From contig NZ_LGYN01000001.1 in assembly GCF_001307105.1 (NCBI RefSeq), positions 620,001 to 684,000 of the forward strand: DNA of 64,000 nt. The letters are read 5' to 3'. Position numbers and translations under genes: made by a program. Source of the DNA: Bacillus australimaris (GTDB taxonomy: Bacteria; Bacillota; Bacilli; Bacillales; Bacillaceae). Under the pieces are notes generated by a model that saw only the letters and a program-made list of their open reading frames with translations, ran no database searches and had not been told where the DNA came from. Below, one piece after another: positions 36,907 to 47,615 of this stretch (its first letter is position 1; every line of letters starts with the position of its first letter).

Positions 36907-37830
36907 GTGCCCCAATCTGTTTTAAAAGCAACATCAGAAGACCTTCAAAAGATGAAGAGCGCATATGCGCATCATTTAACTGACACTTTGCCGCCAGGCG
37001 CCCTCTTTCAAGCAAAAGTTCCTGGCTGTACGATTACAGCCTATCGATCTGGAAAAGTGCTGTTTCAAGGACAAAAGGCCGAAGCGGAGGCCAGTCAGTT
37101 CAGCCATTTACAAGCAGCTGATACGAAAAGTCAAAAAGCACCTTCTGTTACAAAATACAGCCCGCCGCCCGGCATTGCTTCCATGTCGGTCATCGGTTCA
37201 GATGAAGTAGGTACAGGTGATTATTTTGGACCGATGACCGTCTGTGCGGCCTATGTCGATGCCAGTCAGCTTGCTCTAATGAAAGAGCTTGGCGTGAAAG
37301 ATTCAAAAGGACTAAAGGACCCGCAAATTATCAGCATTGCCAAAGATCTCATCAAAACCATTCCATTCAGCCTTCTCGTTCTCCGAAATGAAAAGTACAA
37401 TACGATGCAGGAAAAGGGCATGAGTCAAGGAAAAATGAAGGCACTGCTTCATAACCAAGTCATCACCTCTGTGCTAGAAAAACTTGACGGGAAGCAGCCT
37501 GAAGCCATTTTAATTGACCAATTTGCCGAACCAGGCATTTATTTCAGGCATCTTGCTGGGAAAAAAATCATTCGGGAGCGGACGTACTTTAGTACAAAAG
37601 CAGAAGGCATCCATTTGTCAGTAGCTGCGGCTTCCATTATCGCAAGGTATGCCTTTTTAATTGAGATGGATAAATTATCAAAAGCAGCAGGCTTTGACAT
37701 TCCAAAAGGAGCCGGTCCTCATGTAGACAAGGCAGCCGCCAAACTTATCAAGCTGCATGGCGAAGATGCTTTACGTCAATTTACAAAGCTGCATTTTGCC
37801 AACACACAAAAAGCGAAAAAATGGTTATAA
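36907..37830 (+). CDS. rnhC: Ribonuclease HIII
   Basis: Cleaves the RNA strand of RNA-DNA hybrids, removing R-loops and primers. The 307 residues have the N-terminal TBP-like substrate-binding domain of RNase HIII (about 1-85, with ITAYRSGKVLFQG), then the RNase H fold starting VIGSDEVGTGDYFGP, which holds the catalytic DE pair. Further landmarks are KDSKGLKD, ILIDQFA and AAASIIARY. The start is GTG with AAAAAGGAG upstream. Divergent from zapA and convergent with pheT across a shared terminator. Confidence 0.96.
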   Translation: MPQSVLKATSEDLQKMKSAYAHHLTDTLPPGALFQAKVPGCTITAYRSGKVLFQGQKAEAEASQFSHLQAADTKSQKAPSVTKYSPPPGIASMSVIGSDEVGTGDYFGPMTVCAAYVDASQLALMKELGVKDSKGLKDPQIISIAKDLIKTIPFSLLVLRNEKYNTMQEKGMSQGKMKALLHNQVITSVLEKLDGKQPEAILIDQFAEPGIYFRHLAGKKIIRERTYFSTKAEGIHLSVAAASIIARYAFLIEMDKLSKAAGFDIPKGAGPHVDKAAAKLIKLHGEDALRQFTKLHFANTQKAKKWL

Positions 37831-37864
37831 AAAAAGCTAGGGCTCATATGGCCCCAGCTTTTTT
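37829..37864. terminator. Bidirectional terminator between rnhC and pheT
   Basis: Arms AAAAAAGCT(A)GGGC and GCCCCAGCTTTTTT with an eight-base loop lie between the two convergent stop codons. Confidence 0.9.
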
Positions 37865-37867
37865 TCT

Positions 37868-40282
37868 TTAACCGCGCAAGACAGCTTGATACGTATCTTC
37901 TAGTGCTTTTAATACCTTTGTATGAACAGCCGTCACTTCTTCCTCTGTCAACGTTTGTTCAGGGTTTAAATATTGAAGAGAGAATGCAACAGACTTCTTG
38001 CCTTCTTCCATATGTTCTCCTTCATACACATCAAAGACGGATAGGTCTGTGAGTAAATGACCACCTGCTTCATAGATGACACGCTCCAACTGTCCACTTG
38101 AGATATGCTGATCAACAACAAGTGCAATATCTCTTGTCACAGCAGGGAATCTCGGAATCGCTGTATATTTCATATCCTTCGTTTCAGACGTCATCACATC
38201 TGTTAAATCAAATTCAAAGACATACGTTTCTTTTAAATCCAATTCCTTTTCAATAACTGGATGCAGTGCCGCAACAAAGCCAATCACTTTTCCATTTAAG
38301 TGAACATCTGCTGTACGTCCTGGGTGAAGACCCTCACGCTCTGCTTGAACATATGTGATTTGGTCTGACACACCAAGCTTTTCGAACAGACCTTCCGCAA
38401 TCCCTTTCGCTACATAAAAATCGACGGCTTTTTTCTCGCCCTGCCAAAGATTTTTATGCCATAAGCCTGTCAGCGCACCAGCAACATGCTCTTTTTCCAC
38501 TGGCTTTGCTCCTTCAGTTTCTGCTAAGAAAACAGAGCCCGTTTCATAAAATCCAAATGAGTCAGCTTGTCTTGCCAAGTTATATGCTACAGAATCAAGT
38601 AAGTTTGGCAAAAGACTTTGTCTCAGCACACTGCGTTCCTCACTCATTGGCAGAGAAAGTCTCGTTTTATAAGCTGGATGCAGTGCAAAAGCTGTAGACT
38701 TCTGCTGATTCGTCAATGAATACGTGATCGCTTGAGAAAGCCCTGCACCCTCTAAGAAACGTCTCACCTTTCTGCGCTTCACTTGATATGGCGTGAGACC
38801 ACCAACTGTACCAGCTGTCGCAGGCAGTGTAGATGGAATATTATCGTAGCCGTATAATCTAGCAACTTCCTCAATGAGGTCTTCTTCAATCGTAATATCC
38901 ATTCTGCGAGAAGGAACCGTTACGACAAGAACATCATTGGATTCGCCAACTGTAAAGCCTAGTTTGTTGAAAATCTGAATCATATCTTCTTTTGAAATGC
39001 TCATTCCAAGTACCTTATTCACACGCTCAGTGGATACGTGAATGACATTCATATTTGCTTCAAGGTGATTTTCCTCAACTGTACCACTTAACACTTCACC
39101 GCCTGCATAGATGCTGATCAATTGGGCGGCTCTTTCTGCTGCCGGTTTCGTACGCTGAGGATCGAGCCCTTTTTCAAATCGTGTGCTTGATTCACTGCGA
39201 AGTCCTAAGTCTCTAGATGCTTGACGAACTGTTTGACCGTTGAAATATGCCGCTTCTAATAGAATCGTTGTCGTCTCGTCACGGACCTCTGATTCAAGAC
39301 CGCCCATGACGCCTGCTACAGCTTGCGCTTTCGTCCCATTAGTGATGACAAGATGCTTTGATGACAATGTACGCTCTTGCTCATCTAGTGTTTGAATGAT
39401 TTCGCTGTCAGACGCTTTTCGTACAACCACCTGCTTTGAACCAAAGCGGTCATAATCAAAGGCATGAAGCGGCTGACCGTATTCAAGCAGTACAAAGTTT
39501 GTAATATCCACGACGTTGTTAATTGGGCGGATACCTGCATTCATCAGTCTTGTTTGCATCCAAAGCGGTGCTGGACCAATCTTTACATTTTTAATGATTT
39601 TCGCTGCATAAAGAGGATTTGCTTCTTGATCCTCAATTTTAACAGCAATATAGTCTGCTGCTTTTTCAGATGAAGTGTTATGTGATGTATCAGGAAGCTT
39701 GATATCTCTTCCTAGAATGGCTGCAACCTCATAAGCGACACCTAGCATATTAAGGGCATCAGCACGGTTTGGTGTTAAGCCAAGCTCAAGTACCGCATCA
39801 TCTAATTGAAGTGCTTGAAGAGCGTCATCCCCTGGTTTCACGTCATTCGGGAAAACAAAAATGCCTTCTGCATATTCCTTTGGTACGAGTTTGCTCTCTA
39901 CTCCTAATTCTTGCAAAGAACAAATCATGCCATGAGACTCTTCGCCGCGCAGCTTTGCTTTTTTAATTTTAAAGTTGCCTGGAAGAACTGCGCCAACCGT
40001 TGCGACGGCCACATGCTGTCCTTTATCCACATTCGGAGCTCCGCAAATAATTTGCACCGGTGTGTCTGCGCCGATATCAACAAGACATTTGTTTAATTTA
40101 TCCGCATTCGGATGCTGTTCACGCTCAATAACGTGTCCAACGACAACCCCTTTGATGCCTTCACCTTTATACTCAACGGCTTCCACTTCAATACCGCTTC
40201 TAGTGATTTTTTCTGCTAATTCATCCGGCTGGATGCCCTCTAAATCGACATAGTCTTCTAACCATTTATATGAAACAAACAT
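37868..40282 (-). CDS. pheT: Phenylalanyl-tRNA synthetase beta subunit
   Basis: Beta chain of the alpha2-beta2 synthetase charging tRNA-Phe. The 804 residues show the usual Bacillus domain order: an EMAP/OB-type tRNA-binding domain (about 40-150, [21 protein letters not shown]), B3/B4 editing domain (about 205-375), B5 (about 410-480), a catalytic-like core, and a C-terminal ferredoxin-fold anticodon-binding domain (about 710-804, [16 protein letters not shown]). It follows pheS by 15 nt and is under the same T-box. Confidence 0.98.
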   Translation of the reverse strand: MFVSYKWLEDYVDLEGIQPDELAEKITRSGIEVEAVEYKGEGIKGVVVGHVIEREQHPNADKLNKCLVDIGADTPVQIICGAPNVDKGQHVAVATVGAVLPGNFKIKKAKLRGEESHGMICSLQELGVESKLVPKEYAEGIFVFPNDVKPGDDALQALQLDDAVLELGLTPNRADALNMLGVAYEVAAILGRDIKLPDTSHNTSSEKAADYIAVKIEDQEANPLYAAKIIKNVKIGPAPLWMQTRLMNAGIRPINNVVDITNFVLLEYGQPLHAFDYDRFGSKQVVVRKASDSEIIQTLDEQERTLSSKHLVITNGTKAQAVAGVMGGLESEVRDETTTILLEAAYFNGQTVRQASRDLGLRSESSTRFEKGLDPQRTKPAAERAAQLISIYAGGEVLSGTVEENHLEANMNVIHVSTERVNKVLGMSISKEDMIQIFNKLGFTVGESNDVLVVTVPSRRMDITIEEDLIEEVARLYGYDNIPSTLPATAGTVGGLTPYQVKRRKVRRFLEGAGLSQAITYSLTNQQKSTAFALHPAYKTRLSLPMSEERSVLRQSLLPNLLDSVAYNLARQADSFGFYETGSVFLAETEGAKPVEKEHVAGALTGLWHKNLWQGEKKAVDFYVAKGIAEGLFEKLGVSDQITYVQAEREGLHPGRTADVHLNGKVIGFVAALHPVIEKELDLKETYVFEFDLTDVMTSETKDMKYTAIPRFPAVTRDIALVVDQHISSGQLERVIYEAGGHLLTDLSVFDVYEGEHMEEGKKSVAFSLQYLNPEQTLTEEEVTAVHTKVLKALEDTYQAVLRG

Positions 40283-40297
40283 GTTGATTTCCTCCTC

Positions 40298-41332
40298 TTA
40301 GTCCTGCTTGAATTGCTTCGTGAATCTAATGTCATTTGTGTAGAAATGGCGAATATCATCAATGCCGTATTTCAACATCGCAATCCGTTCAACACCCATT
40401 CCAAAAGCAAAGCCTTGGTAAGTTTCTGGATCAAATCCGCTCATTTTCAGGACATTCGGATGAACCATCCCTGCACCTAAAATCTCAATCCAGCCTGTTC
40501 CTTTACATACAGAACAGCCTTTCCCGCCGCATTTAAAGCAAGACACATCGACTTCGACAGATGGTTCTGTGAATGGGAAAAAGCTTGGACGCAGTCTAAT
40601 TTCACGATCTTCACCAAACATTTTTCTTGCGACTGTCTCCAGCGTTCCTTTTAGATCACTCATGCTAATATTGTGATCGACGACAAGCCCTTCAATTTGC
40701 ATGAATTGATGTGAATGAGTCGCGTCATCGCTGTCACGTCTATATACTTTCCCAGGACAGATGATCTTCACAGGACCTTGTCCTTTATATTTTTCAAGTG
40801 TACGTGCTTGAACTGGTGACGTTTGTGTTCTCATCAGTGTATCTTCGGTAATATAGAAGCTGTCCTGCATATCACGTGCCGGATGCTCCTTTGGAAGATT
40901 CAGTGCTTCAAAGTTATAGTAATCGGTTTCCACCTCAGGACCTTCTTCAACGGTATAGCCCATTCCAATAAATAAATCTTCAATATCTTCGACAACTATC
41001 GTTAATGGATGTCTTGCTCCCATTTTAATTGGACTTGCCGGCAAAGTAACATCGATCGTTTGAGAAGCAAGTTTTTTCTTCACTTCTTCTGCTTCCAGCT
41101 GTTCATTTTTTTCAGCAATGGCACCAGCAATCTGCTCTCTTACTTCGTTTGCGAGTGCACCCATTTTCGGTCTTTCTTCTGCGGAGAGCTTGCCCATTCC
41201 GCGAAGTACTTCTGTAATCGGTCCTTTTTTCCCTAAATATTGAACACGAATGTCATTGACCTCTTTGAGCGAGCTAGCTGCTTCAACCTTCGCTATCGCC
41301 TCTGTTTCAAGCTGTTTTAACGTTTCTTGCAT
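40298..41332 (-). CDS. pheS: Phenylalanyl-tRNA synthetase alpha subunit
   Basis: Catalytic alpha chain, class II synthetase. About 344 residues with an N-terminal coiled coil (1-85), motif 2 region ([20 protein letters not shown]), [10 protein letters not shown] and motif 3 ([14 protein letters not shown]). A Cys4 cluster ([12 protein letters not shown]) near 265 is typical of the Bacillus enzyme. The start at 41332 gives [12 protein letters not shown]; an in-frame start nine codons before is less well placed. First gene of pheST behind a T-box leader. Confidence 0.98.
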   Translation of the reverse strand: MQETLKQLETEAIAKVEAASSLKEVNDIRVQYLGKKGPITEVLRGMGKLSAEERPKMGALANEVREQIAGAIAEKNEQLEAEEVKKKLASQTIDVTLPASPIKMGARHPLTIVVEDIEDLFIGMGYTVEEGPEVETDYYNFEALNLPKEHPARDMQDSFYITEDTLMRTQTSPVQARTLEKYKGQGPVKIICPGKVYRRDSDDATHSHQFMQIEGLVVDHNISMSDLKGTLETVARKMFGEDREIRLRPSFFPFTEPSVEVDVSCFKCGGKGCSVCKGTGWIEILGAGMVHPNVLKMSGFDPETYQGFAFGMGVERIAMLKYGIDDIRHFYTNDIRFTKQFKQD

Positions 41333-41397
41333 GAGTGTAATCCTCCTTTTGATATACAAAACCGCTCGGATAAACGGCTGTTTGATCGTTTGAAGAC

Positions 41398-41676
41398 AAT
41401 AAAAAAACCCGTTCCTCCAAAAAAGAAGGGACGAGTTGTGGTCGCGGTACCACCCTTGTTAAGCACAAATGCATGTGCGAATAAGCTTCATTGACATAAC
41501 GGAATCAAACGAATCCGGTTCACCTTTACGCAAAGTTTGCGGTCCCGGTGACAACTCCAGAGGTGAATTCCTGTTTCAGCATTCCTTGAACGCACTTTCA
41601 GTCTACGATGCATTCTCCCTATAAGGCTGCTTTTTGAAACAATCTTCCTCTATCATGGTTTTTAAAATATTAGTTT
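41398..41676 (-). ncRNA. T-box leader of pheST
   Basis: Minus-strand leader with the invariant T-box core AAGGGTGGTACCGCG (near 41442-41457) followed by a GC-rich hairpin and a seven-T run (about 41400-41438), the terminator that competes with the antiterminator. The specifier loop carries GAATTCACC, with Phe codon TTC at 41565-41567. Uncharged tRNA-Phe should stabilise read-through into pheS. Confidence 0.93.
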
Positions 41677-41677
41677 C

Positions 41678-41706
41678 ATTATAGTGAAAATGTGCACATG
41701 ATGCAA
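41678..41706 (-). promoter_or_regulatory. Promoter of pheST
   Basis: Minus-strand -10 TATAAT (41678-41683), 17-nt spacer, -35 TTGCAT (41701-41706), immediately upstream of the T-box leader and just after the ysgA stop. Confidence 0.75.
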
Positions 41707-41708
41707 CA

Positions 41709-42452
41709 CTATCCGCGCAAATGATAGACAAGAACAGCGGCTGCAACAGCCACATTTAATGATTCTGCCTGGCCATACATTGGTACATATAAATTCTGGT
41801 CAGTCATTTGCAGAATCTCTGGATCAATACCTGCTCCTTCATTACCAACAATTAATGCAAACGGGCCTTCTGCCGTTACGCTTCTAAACTCTTTCGCATC
41901 TTTTAAGGCGCTTCCGTATACAGGTATGCCTTGTTCTTTCAGTTCCGTGATCGCCTGTTGAAGGGTCTGCTTTATAATAGGCAGGTGAAAATGAGATCCT
42001 TGTGCCGAACGGAGCGTTTTTCCGTTAAACGCATCGACTGTCCCATCTCCTAAAATGACAGCATCAAGACCAGCGGCATCTGCTGTCCGAATGAGTGTGC
42101 CTAAATTCCCTGGATCCTGCACTGCGTCTAATAGAAGAATCCGTTCATACTTCTTTTCTTCAAAAACAGGAACTGTACAGACCGCGGCAATATGCTGAGG
42201 CGTTTCCGTTTCTGTCATTGCAGAAAAGGCTTCTTCACTCAGTTCGTAAAGCTCAATGTCAGTCTCGATATGAGAAGGCAGCCTATCAGGAGATGTGACC
42301 ATTAATTCCTTCACAATCCCGCTCTTTAATGCTTCTTCAACTAAGTGTATTCCTTCAACGAGAAACAGCCCCGTTTTCGTTCGTTCTTTTTTCGTATGGA
42401 GCTTTTTCCACTGTTTAATGTTTGTGTTTTTAGCTGATTCTATATATTTCAA
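41709..42452 (-). CDS. ysgA: SpoU/TrmH-family RNA methyltransferase YsgA
   Basis: SPOUT-class RNA 2'-O-methyltransferase of 247 residues, probably acting on 23S rRNA or tRNA; the exact target is not known to me. An N-terminal SpoU substrate-binding domain (about 1-90, with [16 protein letters not shown]) is followed by the trefoil-knot domain: [20 protein letters not shown], then [16 protein letters not shown] and the final [20 protein letters not shown]. These three motifs are diagnostic. Divergent from sspI and upstream of pheST as in B. subtilis. Confidence 0.93.
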   Translation of the reverse strand: MKYIESAKNTNIKQWKKLHTKKERTKTGLFLVEGIHLVEEALKSGIVKELMVTSPDRLPSHIETDIELYELSEEAFSAMTETETPQHIAAVCTVPVFEEKKYERILLLDAVQDPGNLGTLIRTADAAGLDAVILGDGTVDAFNGKTLRSAQGSHFHLPIIKQTLQQAITELKEQGIPVYGSALKDAKEFRSVTAEGPFALIVGNEGAGIDPEILQMTDQNLYVPMYGQAESLNVAVAAAVLVYHLRG

Positions 42453-42565
42453 GCGACTTTAACTCCTTTAAATATCATGAATTTATTATATCTCATGCAC
42501 ACTACATAATAAACCTGTCTTTGAGACAGAATAGGGCTATTACCATCAAAAAAGGAGTGTGGGCA

Positions 42566-42787
42566 ATGGATTTTAATTTAAGAGGTGCAGTCATTCAAAA
42601 CATTACTGGCCATAATCAAGAGCAGCTTGAACATACGATTTTAGATGCCATTCAAAGCGGCGAGGAGAAAATGTTGCCGGGCCTTGGCGTGTTGTTCGAG
42701 GTGCTATGGCAAGAAGCATCAGAAAACGAAAAAAATGAAATCCTTGAAACATTAGAACAAGGCTTAAAGCCTCAGCAGCAGCAATAA
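42566..42787 (+). CDS. sspI: Small acid-soluble spore protein SspI
   Basis: Minor spore-core protein made late in the forespore. The 73 residues from [18 protein letters not shown] through [17 protein letters not shown] match SspI of B. subtilis almost throughout; the C-terminal LKPQQQQ is divergent. Start at 42566 has AAAAGGAGTG before it, and the B. subtilis protein begins at the same place. In that species the gene is sigma-G dependent; I did not identify the promoter. A strong hairpin follows. Confidence 0.95.
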   Translation: MDFNLRGAVIQNITGHNQEQLEHTILDAIQSGEEKMLPGLGVLFEVLWQEASENEKNEILETLEQGLKPQQQQ

Positions 42788-42790
42788 AAC

Positions 42791-42827
42791 AAGCCGGTTT
42801 GCTTATGACAGCAAGCCGGCCTTTTTT
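42791..42827 (+). terminator. Terminator after sspI
   Basis: Stem GCCGGTTTGCT with AGCAAGCCGGC, short loop, then six T on the plus strand. It also lies just beyond the cstA stop. Confidence 0.85.
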
Positions 42828-42829
42828 AT

Positions 42830-44626
42830 TTAGCCAGTGATAGGTGTCTCCATCCGAAGCGCTGGATCACGCCAGATTTCGACCCATTTTTTAATCGCAA
42901 ACACAATAATCACAAATCCTAAGATGAGCATGATGATCGAAAGCACCGCATTCAGCACGCTGTAGCCGGACGCTTCAGGATTGAGATAGACATTCGCTAC
43001 CATCCAATAGCCCGCATAATTCACTGTCACATATAAGTAAGCAAGCGGAATTAAACAAGTCAGCATATATCGCCTTTTATCTGCAATTTTTAATACAACG
43101 GTTGCACCAATAATTAACCCGACTGAGGCCATTAACTGGTTTGAAACTCCAAACAGCGCCCAAATAGACCCGATGTCACCTGAGTAAAGTAAGTATCCCC
43201 ACATAAAACAAGCAAGTGCACTTGCAAATACCGATCCAGGTATCCAGTCATTTCGTTTAAGCGGTTTATATGCTTCGCCAAAGAAGTCTTGAATTAAATA
43301 GCGTGCCACACGTGTTCCTGCATCAATCGCGGTTAAAATAAAGACAGCTTCAAACATAATAACGAATTGAAAGAAATAAGAAGCCAAATGGCTAAAGAAT
43401 GGGATTCCCGTAAAGATGTACGCCATTCCGACAGCTAATGTCACGGCACCACCGGTTCTTCCTTCTAAATCAAGGCCGATTTCCTTACTCAGCTGCGGAA
43501 GGTTCTCGACGCTCATACCAAGTGTTCGAAACACTTCTGGCGTACTGTTAATCGCAAAATAATCTCCTGGATGCAGAGCCGTAGCGGCAATTAAAGCCAT
43601 AATCCCAACTAAGCATTCTACTAGCATTGCACCAAATGCAACAGGTTTCATATCACTCCAGCGATCCAGCATTTTAGGTGTTGTCCCTGAACCAACAAAT
43701 GCGTGGAAACCAGAGATGGCACCGCAAGCAATCGTAATCGAAATAAATGGCCAGACTGGACCAGCTAAAACAGGCCCTCCTCCATTCACAAACTCTGTAA
43801 ACGCCGGGAATTGAATGGATGGATTCACCACAAAGATTCCAGCAATCAGCGCAATGAATACACCAATTTTCATAAAACTACTTAAATAGTCCCTCGGTGC
43901 GAGCAGCAGCCAAACAGGCAAAGCAGCAGCAAAAAAGGCATAGATCGGCAGGGCAAGAGCAAGGGTTTTTGTATCAAGTGTTAAAAAATCACCTAGTGCC
44001 GTCCCTTGAATATTTGGCCCAAGGAATACACCCAGCATCAGCAAAATAAATCCCGCAGATGTTGCGAGCTTTAAATTGCCTGTTTTTTTATAATACAGAC
44101 CAACCCCCATCGCAATGGGAATCGTAATTCCGACTGCAAATGTCCCCCAAGGGTTACGTTCTAAAGCATGAAGCACAACCATAGACAGGCCTGCCATTGT
44201 GATCGTAATAATAAACAGCATCGCAAGCCCTGTACAAAATCCAGCAACAGGTCCGAGCTCTTCCTTTGCTACCTCTGATAATGATTTCCCTTTTTTTCGC
44301 ATCGATGCAAATAAGACGACAAGATCATGTACAGCTCCGCCTATAACTGCACCAATTAAAAGCCAAAGGAGACCAGGTAAATAACCAAATTGTGCGGCTA
44401 AAATTGGACCTACTAATGGACCAGCAGCTGCAATCGCAGCAAAGTGATGCCCAAATGTGACCCATTTATTTGTCGGCACATAATCTTTCCCGTCCTCTAG
44501 CAGGTGAGCCGGTGTAGGATGATCATCTGTGACCTTTAATACCTTGACCATCATAAATGTGCCATAAAGACGATAGGCAATTGCTAAAATACACATAGAC
44601 CCTATGACAATTGTAACCGCATTCAT
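42830..44626 (-). CDS. cstA: Carbon starvation protein CstA (peptide/pyruvate-type transporter)
   Basis: Large polytopic membrane protein of 598 residues with roughly 16 hydrophobic segments, from the CstA family. In enteric bacteria family members act in peptide or pyruvate uptake under carbon limitation; the B. subtilis role is less settled. Landmarks are PTNKWVTFGHHFAAIAAAGPLVGP near residue 50, HDLVVLFASMR, and GFHAFVGSGTTPKML. The gene is between sspI and ysdC; in B. subtilis other genes (glycolate and arabinose clusters) lie on both sides, and these are absent here. No cre site was seen in its leader. Confidence 0.93.
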   Translation of the reverse strand: MNAVTIVIGSMCILAIAYRLYGTFMMVKVLKVTDDHPTPAHLLEDGKDYVPTNKWVTFGHHFAAIAAAGPLVGPILAAQFGYLPGLLWLLIGAVIGGAVHDLVVLFASMRKKGKSLSEVAKEELGPVAGFCTGLAMLFIITITMAGLSMVVLHALERNPWGTFAVGITIPIAMGVGLYYKKTGNLKLATSAGFILLMLGVFLGPNIQGTALGDFLTLDTKTLALALPIYAFFAAALPVWLLLAPRDYLSSFMKIGVFIALIAGIFVVNPSIQFPAFTEFVNGGGPVLAGPVWPFISITIACGAISGFHAFVGSGTTPKMLDRWSDMKPVAFGAMLVECLVGIMALIAATALHPGDYFAINSTPEVFRTLGMSVENLPQLSKEIGLDLEGRTGGAVTLAVGMAYIFTGIPFFSHLASYFFQFVIMFEAVFILTAIDAGTRVARYLIQDFFGEAYKPLKRNDWIPGSVFASALACFMWGYLLYSGDIGSIWALFGVSNQLMASVGLIIGATVVLKIADKRRYMLTCLIPLAYLYVTVNYAGYWMVANVYLNPEASGYSVLNAVLSIIMLILGFVIIVFAIKKWVEIWRDPALRMETPITG

Positions 44627-44979
44627 TTAACCATCCCCTTCTTATAAACAATTTGTTACAAATATAACATAAATTGATTGATTTTTCTTTCTTTTAAAAC
44701 CGAGTTGACAAATAAGAATAATGTGTTTATTCTTAAGGTAGCTTCACCTACTTCCATAAACTCTCTTTTGACAGGGCATTCTCTAGGCTCTGTCCTTTTT
44801 ATTGATTTCATCTTACAAAAATAAAAGCTGGATCACATGTGCCTTATTCACTAGAAAATATTCTCTTCTTTTTTGGAAAACAGTTCTTTTGACGCTACTT
44901 GCAAATCAACGGTCATTTCCTGGGAAATTCAATGGAACAAAAAAAGCCTTTCCCCTCTACTGAAGGAAAGGCTTTCCTA
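44627..44979. other. Intergenic region cstA-ysdC with orphan promoter-hairpin unit
   Basis: This 353-nt gap has no convincing protein gene. On the plus strand there is TTGACA (44704-44709), 17 nt, then TATTCT, and about 25 nt later a hairpin GACAGGGC/GCTCTGTC (44770-44793) followed by CCTTTTT. An inverted repeat AAGAATA/TATTCTT overlaps the promoter. Together they could give a plus-strand RNA of about 60 nt. The right end holds the ysdC terminator. Confidence 0.4.
44941..44975 (-). terminator. Terminator after ysdC
   Basis: Stem AAAGCCTTTCC with GGAAAGGCTTT, followed by seven T on the minus strand, five bases after the ysdC stop. Confidence 0.85.
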
Positions 44980-46068
44980 TTAAGAACCGTACGTAATCTG
45001 TTCGACGGTTTTTTGATCAAGTCTTTTGATTACTTCTGTTAAAAGCTTCACTGCATTTTCATAATCATCTCGGTGAATCATTGCGGCATGGGTATGAATG
45101 TATCTGCTCGGAATCCCGATAGATAGTGATGGAACACCATGACCTGTTAAATGGATACCACCAGCATCTGTGCCACCGCCAGGCATTGAGTCATATTGAT
45201 AAGGTATGTTCAATTCATCCGCTGTTTGGACAACAAAATCACGAAGCCCTTTATGAGATACCATTGAAGCATCAAAGACAACAATCGTTGGCCCTTTGCC
45301 AAGCTTGCTTGTCGCTTCTTTCTCAGTGATACCCGGTGTATCGCCTGCTACACCCACATCAATGGCAAAGCCAATATCGGGCTGAATCGTAGCCGCTGCT
45401 GTTTTGGCTCCGCGCAGTCCTACTTCCTCTTGGACAGTTGCAACGCTGTAAGCAATATTCTCATGCTGAGCATTTTGTAAGTTTTTCATGACATCAATGG
45501 CCACTGCACAGCCAATGCGGTTGTCCCATGCTTTTGCAAGGAGCATTTTTTCATCATTCATCACTGTAAATTCAAAGTAAGGTACGATTTGATCTCCAGG
45601 CAGCACACCCCACTCCATTGCCTGTTCTTTACTTGAAGCCCCAATGTCAATAAACATATCTGTAATTTCAATTGACTTTTTGCGAGCTTCAGGTGACAGC
45701 ACGTGTGGTGGCTTTGAGCCAATCACACCTGTGATGTCTCCCTTTTTCGTCACAATGGTCACACGCTGCGCGAGCATAACCTGTGACCACCAGCCGCCGA
45801 CTGTTTGAAAACGAATGTAACCTTTGTCATCAATTTTTGTCACCATAAATCCTACTTCATCTAAGTGACCAGCAAGCATAATCTTAGGTCCGTTTGCGTT
45901 TCCTTCCTTCTTAGCGATCAAGCTGCCAAGGCGGTCTGTAGAGATTTCATCTGCATATGATTCTATGTATGTCTGCATGACTTTTTTGACATCACGTTCA
46001 TTTCCTGGAATCCCTTTTGCATCCGTTAGGTCTTTCAGCATAGTTAATGTTTGATCAAGCTTTGTCAT
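44980..46068 (-). CDS. ysdC: M42-family metallo-aminopeptidase YsdC
   Basis: Cytosolic di-metal aminopeptidase of the M42 (PepA-glutamyl/TET) family, 362 residues. Metal and active-site landmarks appear in order: [14 protein letters not shown] (His and Asp), [13 protein letters not shown] (bridging Asp), [11 protein letters not shown] (catalytic Glu pair), [13 protein letters not shown] and [13 protein letters not shown] (last His). The PPHVL-type PDZ-like insertion region is near residue 105. Members form large dodecameric shells. Substrate preference is not shown. Divergent from ysdB as in B. subtilis. Confidence 0.93.
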   Translation of the reverse strand: MTKLDQTLTMLKDLTDAKGIPGNERDVKKVMQTYIESYADEISTDRLGSLIAKKEGNANGPKIMLAGHLDEVGFMVTKIDDKGYIRFQTVGGWWSQVMLAQRVTIVTKKGDITGVIGSKPPHVLSPEARKKSIEITDMFIDIGASSKEQAMEWGVLPGDQIVPYFEFTVMNDEKMLLAKAWDNRIGCAVAIDVMKNLQNAQHENIAYSVATVQEEVGLRGAKTAAATIQPDIGFAIDVGVAGDTPGITEKEATSKLGKGPTIVVFDASMVSHKGLRDFVVQTADELNIPYQYDSMPGGGTDAGGIHLTGHGVPSLSIGIPSRYIHTHAAMIHRDDYENAVKLLTEVIKRLDQKTVEQITYGS

Positions 46069-46247
46069 TCCATTTATCCTCCTTTATCTTCATGGTGCAT
46101 TCTTATTATACAAAACCTTTTTCGTTCAATACGATCTTTTTATGAATATTTTTTCGATTAACGAAATATTTTTTTAAAAAAAGTTGAAACCTTTTGGCAT
46201 TTTCATTCGTAGTACATCAGATAACGGTATTGGAGGTGCATCCTGTC

Positions 46248-46652
46248 ATGTTTGTAATCCTCATGAGACTTGCTCTTGTTGCACTGCTTGTCTACATCTT
46301 CTACATGGCGGTAAAATTCTTCTCAAATCCGAGAAGAAAGCTGAAACAAGCACAATTAAAAGAAGGTTTTTATTTTATGGACGAACAGCAAAATGCGCGC
46401 AAAAATTTTAATTTCGTCTATAAAGGTGTCTTGTTTGAAGGGGAGAAGCACGTTCCTTCTAAGGATCATCCTCTGTTTGTCCACTCCATTTACGTTTGGA
46501 CGGAGTCACCTGAGAAGCTAAGTGAATTTACATTAGAAGACTTTGAAAAACTGGAGGAAAACATTATCGAGCGTTATCCTCAAACAAAAATTGATTGGGA
46601 TCAGCCTATTAAAAAAATCAAACAAAAAAAAGGAGCAGACACGCCGTCTTGA
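46248..46652 (+). CDS. ysdB: Membrane-anchored protein YsdB (sigma-W regulon type)
   Basis: Protein of 134 residues with one N-terminal membrane segment (about 3-25, VILMRLALVALLVYIFYMAV) and a soluble C-terminal domain containing FVYKGVLFEGEKH and HSIYVW. In B. subtilis YsdB belongs to the sigma-W envelope stress regulon; its function is unknown. Start at 46248 has GGAGGTG before it and gives the B. subtilis N-terminus MFVIL; a longer in-frame start lacks a binding site. Convergent with ysdA across a strong terminator. Confidence 0.85.
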   Translation: MFVILMRLALVALLVYIFYMAVKFFSNPRRKLKQAQLKEGFYFMDEQQNARKNFNFVYKGVLFEGEKHVPSKDHPLFVHSIYVWTESPEKLSEFTLEDFEKLEENIIERYPQTKIDWDQPIKKIKQKKGADTPS

Positions 46653-46669
46653 TGGCGTCTGCTCCTTTT
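46626..46669. terminator. Bidirectional terminator between ysdB and ysdA
   Basis: Perfect 14-bp arms AAAAAGGAGCAGAC and GTCTGCTCCTTTTT separated by 16 nt. The ysdB stop codon lies in the loop and the ysdA stop is next to the right arm. Confidence 0.9.
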
Positions 46670-46936
46670 TCAGATCAACTGGATATATCCTAATACGATC
46701 AACTGCAAAATAATTAATATAGGCATGCCAATTTGAAAGGCAGGATGCTTTGTTTTATGGCGGAAATACTGCATCCCTAGATACGATCCAGCAGCGCCAA
46801 ACAGTACCGCTGCACTCCATAAGTGCGCCTCTGAAATTCTCCATTTATGTGCTTTGGCCCGGCGTTTGTCCTCTCCCATAAGAAAAAAACCATAGCCATT
46901 CACCAAAATAAGCAGCAGGATTAAAGCCATATTCAT
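46670..46936 (-). CDS. ysdA: DUF1294 membrane protein YsdA
   Basis: Small membrane protein of 88 residues in the DUF1294 family. It has helices at about 2-18, 40-58 and 68-86, with the conserved MGEDKRRAKAHKWRI loop and GAAGSYLGMQYFRHKTKHPAF turn. No function is known. It lies downstream of infC-rpmI-rplT after a terminator, as in B. subtilis. Confidence 0.85.
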   Translation of the reverse strand: MNMALILLLILVNGYGFFLMGEDKRRAKAHKWRISEAHLWSAAVLFGAAGSYLGMQYFRHKTKHPAFQIGMPILIILQLIVLGYIQLI

Positions 46937-46960
46937 TCATATCACCTCACATGATGAGAA

Positions 46961-46992
46961 AAAAAGATCACCCCTCGAAGGAATGATCTTTT
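46961..46992 (-). terminator. Terminator after infC-rpmI-rplT
   Basis: Stem AAAGATCA with TGATCTTT, loop of 13 nt, then a seven-T run on the minus strand, eight bases after the rplT stop. Confidence 0.8.
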
Positions 46993-46999
46993 ATAAAAC

Positions 47000-47371
<372 letters not shown>

Positions 47372-47390
47372 CTATGTTTCCTATTCCAGA

Positions 47391-47615
<225 letters not shown>

